A stretch of 64,000 nucleotides of DNA, taken from NCBI RefSeq assembly GCF_023516215.1, contig NZ_CP097349.1, positions 3,038,001-3,102,000 of the forward strand, written 5' to 3'. Origin of the DNA: Cytobacillus pseudoceanisediminis (GTDB taxonomy: Bacteria > Bacillota > Bacilli > Bacillales > Cytobacillaceae). The notes below the pieces were generated by a model. It was given only the letters and a program-made list of their open reading frames with translations. It had not been told where the DNA came from and did no database searches. This document shows positions 62,170 to 64,000 of the stretch, piece after piece; the stretch's first letter is position 1, and each line of letters begins with the position of its first letter. Position numbers and translations under genes: made by a program.

Positions 62170-62345
62170 AAATGCGGCAGCGCCTTCGGAACAAGCCAAA
62201 ACGCTTGTTCCTGCGAAGAACATCCAAGGAAGCCTTGCTTGGTGCTAACCCCCGACAAGCACAAGACGAGCCTCACGGAAAGGCGTCCTTTGCCTTTTTG
62301 AGAGGCTCGGCTTGTGACCTCGAGGGGTGGCGCTGGAGCTAACAG
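62170..62345. repeat. dispersed intergenic repeat (second copy)
   Basis: The block AGCACAAGACGAGCCTC, CGGAAAGGCGTCCTTTGCC is shared with 24458-24503. Inner inverted repeats (GAACAAGC/GCTTGTTC; AGCCTCAC...GAGGCT) and the end GGCGCTGGAGCTAACAG are typical of this family. It separates liaH from liaF. Confidence 0.75.
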
Positions 62346-62354
62346 TTATAGACT

Positions 62355-62385
62355 TAAAAGGCGCAGTATCTCTACGCCTTTTTAG
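62355..62385 (-). terminator. terminator between liaH and liaF
   Basis: On the minus strand AAAAAGGCG and CGCCTTTT pair around a 12-base loop. It separates the liaIH and liaFSR units, although readthrough is likely. Confidence 0.65.
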
Positions 62386-62508
62386 AATACCATTTTTTGT
62401 TCATAAAATAGAAAGAGTTTTTATCTTTTTTGGGAAAAAGATAATACAGGCAGGCTTCATTTTTGTTTTATTGCATGTTCCAAACTATTTCTGACTTATT
62501 TTCGAATA

Positions 62509-63141
62509 TTACAATACAGGCTTCTTCTCAAGCTCTTTTTCCAGCTGTGCGATGCGGGCATCAATTGTGCTGCGGTGATAGGAGCTTTTCACCTGATGTT
62601 CAAGATGGTCAAGATAGGATTCGATTTCCTGGAATCTTGTAAAGTTTTTATCATTGTTTTGATCAAGCACCTTATCCATTTGGTGATTTGCGCGTGTGAT
62701 GTTTTCACGGCCCATCAGCTCCATGCGGCGGATATGCATATCCTTCAGTTTATGCTTCATTTCCTCGTATTTTCTTTCAAGGTCACCCATTTGCTGTACA
62801 GCCTGGTTCAGAAGATCCTTCAAACGGCTGGCACGCTCTTCATACTGCATTTGCTCCTGAGCTGCAAACTGATAGAGTTCTTCCTCACCTGCCTGCGATG
62901 CAACCTCTGCCTGGCGCTTGCGTTTGTCTGCAAGGTTTTTCGCCTGCTCGTATTCTCGAGTGAACTCTTCTTTCAATGTATATTGACGTTCCAAAAGCTT
63001 GCGGACCTTTTCGGTTTCACGCTCACATTCACGAAGGTATTGGTTTAAAAGTGCGATTGGATTCTTTTTCTCCTTTTTATCCAACACTTCGTGAAGGTCT
63101 GCCATTACTGTATCTTTGATTCTCGTTAATAGGTTTGCCAT
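62509..63141 (-). CDS. liaH: phage-shock protein LiaH (PspA/IM30 family)
   Basis: This 210-residue protein is almost entirely coiled coil. It starts LTRIKDTVMADLHEVLDKKE with an NPIALLNQYLRECERE helix, and contains repeated K-D-x-E heptads to the end. It coats damaged membranes as large oligomers in lia-type stress. AGGAGA precedes the ATG. It lies directly after liaI. Confidence 0.94.
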   Translation of the reverse strand: MANLLTRIKDTVMADLHEVLDKKEKKNPIALLNQYLRECERETEKVRKLLERQYTLKEEFTREYEQAKNLADKRKRQAEVASQAGEEELYQFAAQEQMQYEERASRLKDLLNQAVQQMGDLERKYEEMKHKLKDMHIRRMELMGRENITRANHQMDKVLDQNNDKNFTRFQEIESYLDHLEHQVKSSYHRSTIDARIAQLEKELEKKPVL

Positions 63142-63157
63142 ATCTATCTCTCCTTTT

Positions 63158-63505
63158 TTAGTTTCTGTTTAAATCCGCCCATTGCTTTTCAAAGTTAGCA
63201 AAAGGGTCATTTTCCTCTTCCACTGCACTTGAGCTTGAATCGTTCCATTTTTTATATACCAGATATAGAACATATGCAGCTGCAAGCCCTAAAATTGCCG
63301 GGAAGTTGGAAGCGGTTGCCATCAAAGCGATGAACCCGATGATTCCATAGCCGATTTTTGCCATCGTGCTTTCTGCTTTTATAAATTGTTTAAACACAAA
63401 GTATAGAATCGCCGCGCTTACTGCCAGACCCACTATTGGTCCAAGATTTGAAACCAGCACCATGGCTGCAATTCCACCTGCTATCAGTAATCCAAGTTTT
63501 TTCAT
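63158..63505 (-). CDS. liaI: LiaI-like membrane protein
   Basis: This 115-residue protein has four short hydrophobic segments (LGLLIAGGIAAMVLVSN, VGLAVSAAILYFVFKQF, IGYGIIGFIALMATASN, AILGLAAAYVLYLVYKK) and a charged tail (DPFANFEKQWADL), as in B. subtilis LiaI. The start is the ATG after AAAGGAGG. LiaI anchors LiaH at the membrane. A promoter lies 45-75 bases upstream. Confidence 0.85.
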   Translation of the reverse strand: MKKLGLLIAGGIAAMVLVSNLGPIVGLAVSAAILYFVFKQFIKAESTMAKIGYGIIGFIALMATASNFPAILGLAAAYVLYLVYKKWNDSSSSAVEEENDPFANFEKQWADLNRN

Positions 63506-63552
63506 TTTCGTTTCCTCCTTTCTTGATTTCATCTTACCTGTTTCGTGTAAAT

Positions 63553-63581
63553 GCTATAACGAGCCTCAGCTTTATTTTCAA
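63553..63581 (-). promoter_or_regulatory. liaIH promoter with candidate LiaR site
   Basis: On the minus strand TTGAAA (63576-63581), 17 bases and TATAGC (63553-63558). An inverted repeat, CTCAG...CTTATTT and AAATAAAG...CTGAG, overlaps the -35 and is a candidate activator site. The match to a LiaR box was not verified. Confidence 0.45.
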
Positions 63582-63752
63582 ATAAGACCTGAGACGTAGC
63601 AGATAGTCGGCCTCTTTCGACCCAGATGGGAAATATGGAAAAAGAATGTACGTTAATGCGGAAAAATGCGGGGTACACATGGGGTAGGCAAACAAATAAT
63701 GAAGCTGCATCGCGCAGATTTTTCATACAGCTATGGAAATGGAGGTCCTCCC

Positions 63753-64000
63753 ATGTTTGGGTATGATGATTTTTTGAAATTTATTCAAGCCTTTTTTGTG
63801 GTTTACCCGGCGGTCACACTGATTCATTTATTGGGGCATATATTCTTTGCAGGCATTTTTGGCGGAAAAGGGATCCGTGTTATCATTGGCACAGGCAAAA
63901 TCCTATTCTCAATGAGGTTTTTAGAGGTTAGACGGTTTTACTTCTGGTATGGAGGATGTGAGTTTTCAGCATTAAAATACAGCAATAAACTGACCAAATC
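63753..64000 (+). CDS. membrane protein, M50-peptidase-like fragment (cut by window end)
   Basis: The first 82 codons are seen: MFGYDDFLKFIQAFFVVYPA, then VTLIHLLGHIFFAGIFGGKG, then a basic strand. HLLGHIFFA resembles the HExxH helix of membrane-embedded site-2-type proteases but has Leu in place of Glu, so it may be an inactive relative. GGAGG lies seven bases before the ATG. The protein continues beyond the window. It is divergent from liaI. Confidence 0.6.
   Translation, partial: MFGYDDFLKFIQAFFVVYPAVTLIHLLGHIFFAGIFGGKGIRVIIGTGKILFSMRFLEVRRFYFWYGGCEFSALKYSNKLTK

Noticed and set aside
1..64000. tRNA, rRNA, prophage and insertion sequences
   Set aside because: No rRNA-like segment, cloverleaf-like tRNA, transposase or phage structural gene was recognised.

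Overview
The window is a contiguous piece of a low-GC Gram-positive chromosome, almost certainly a Bacillaceae species (Cytobacillus/Bacillus-like). This is inferred from strong AGGAGG ribosome-binding sites, occasional TTG/GTG starts, a tapA-sipW-tasA biofilm locus with a SinR-type regulator, a complete lia cell-envelope stress system, stressosome-type STAS proteins, and preQ1-I and c-di-GMP-I riboswitches. No rRNA, tRNA, CRISPR array, prophage or intact insertion sequence was seen.

Layout. 1-5.3 kb: a c-di-GMP-I riboswitch leads leftward out of the window. Then comes a biofilm matrix cluster: an LPNTA-anchored TasA-like surface protein, TasA, SipW and TapA on the minus strand. Divergent to these lie a SinR-like repressor and a class D sortase, with GTTCTTT SinR boxes between the two arms. 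5.3-16.8 kb: pseudouridine catabolism (psuK-psuG), an AGCS amino-acid symporter, a MarR/MFS pair, motAB, an Arg/Asp-repeat protein, a STAS protein, a DUF1992 protein, a peroxiredoxin with in-frame UGA at its catalytic position, and histidine ammonia-lyase. 17-28 kb: an RsbR-like protein, topB, a short-chain fatty acid transporter, an MFS protein, an M29 aminopeptidase, a lipoprotein and yhdT-panF. 28-36 kb: riboswitch-controlled queF, mscL, a BI-1 family protein, a second UGA-containing thioredoxin-fold protein, and a Tat-exported dehydrogenase pair followed by tatAC. 36-50 kb: tldD-tldE, cardiolipin synthase, GNATs, gamma-glutamyltranspeptidase, a TetR-controlled NAD-epimerase and a CorA transporter. 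50-58 kb: a flippase, then a sigma-54 activator with its own -24/-12 promoter driving an aminotransferase and a YjiH transporter, then an ABC-F gene behind an attenuator-like leader. 58-64 kb: a CDF transporter and the lia genes (liaIH, liaFSR).

Two observations stand out. First, two separate redox genes (14.2-14.8 kb and 30.1-30.6 kb) each carry one in-frame TGA exactly where the family has its catalytic cysteine. Each TGA is followed by a compact GC-rich hairpin with GU in its loop. Both are best read as selenoproteins, and gene callers truncate both. Second, about a dozen genes are interrupted by single-base frameshifts, nearly all at homopolymer runs (tapA, the AGCS symporter, DUF1992, hutH, cls, the flippase, the sigma-54 activator twice, the ABC-F gene, the tldD/tldE junction). 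This looks like a systematic homopolymer length error in the assembly rather than real gene decay, and affected genes are given here with corrected extents.

Functional threads include matrix assembly and surface anchoring (tasA locus, sortase, c-di-GMP riboswitch), envelope stress (lia, ABC-F, cls, mscL), redox defence (the two selenoprotein candidates), amino-acid use (hutH, AGCS symporter, aminotransferase with YjiH, ggt, ampS) and Tat export of a dehydrogenase encoded next to its translocase.
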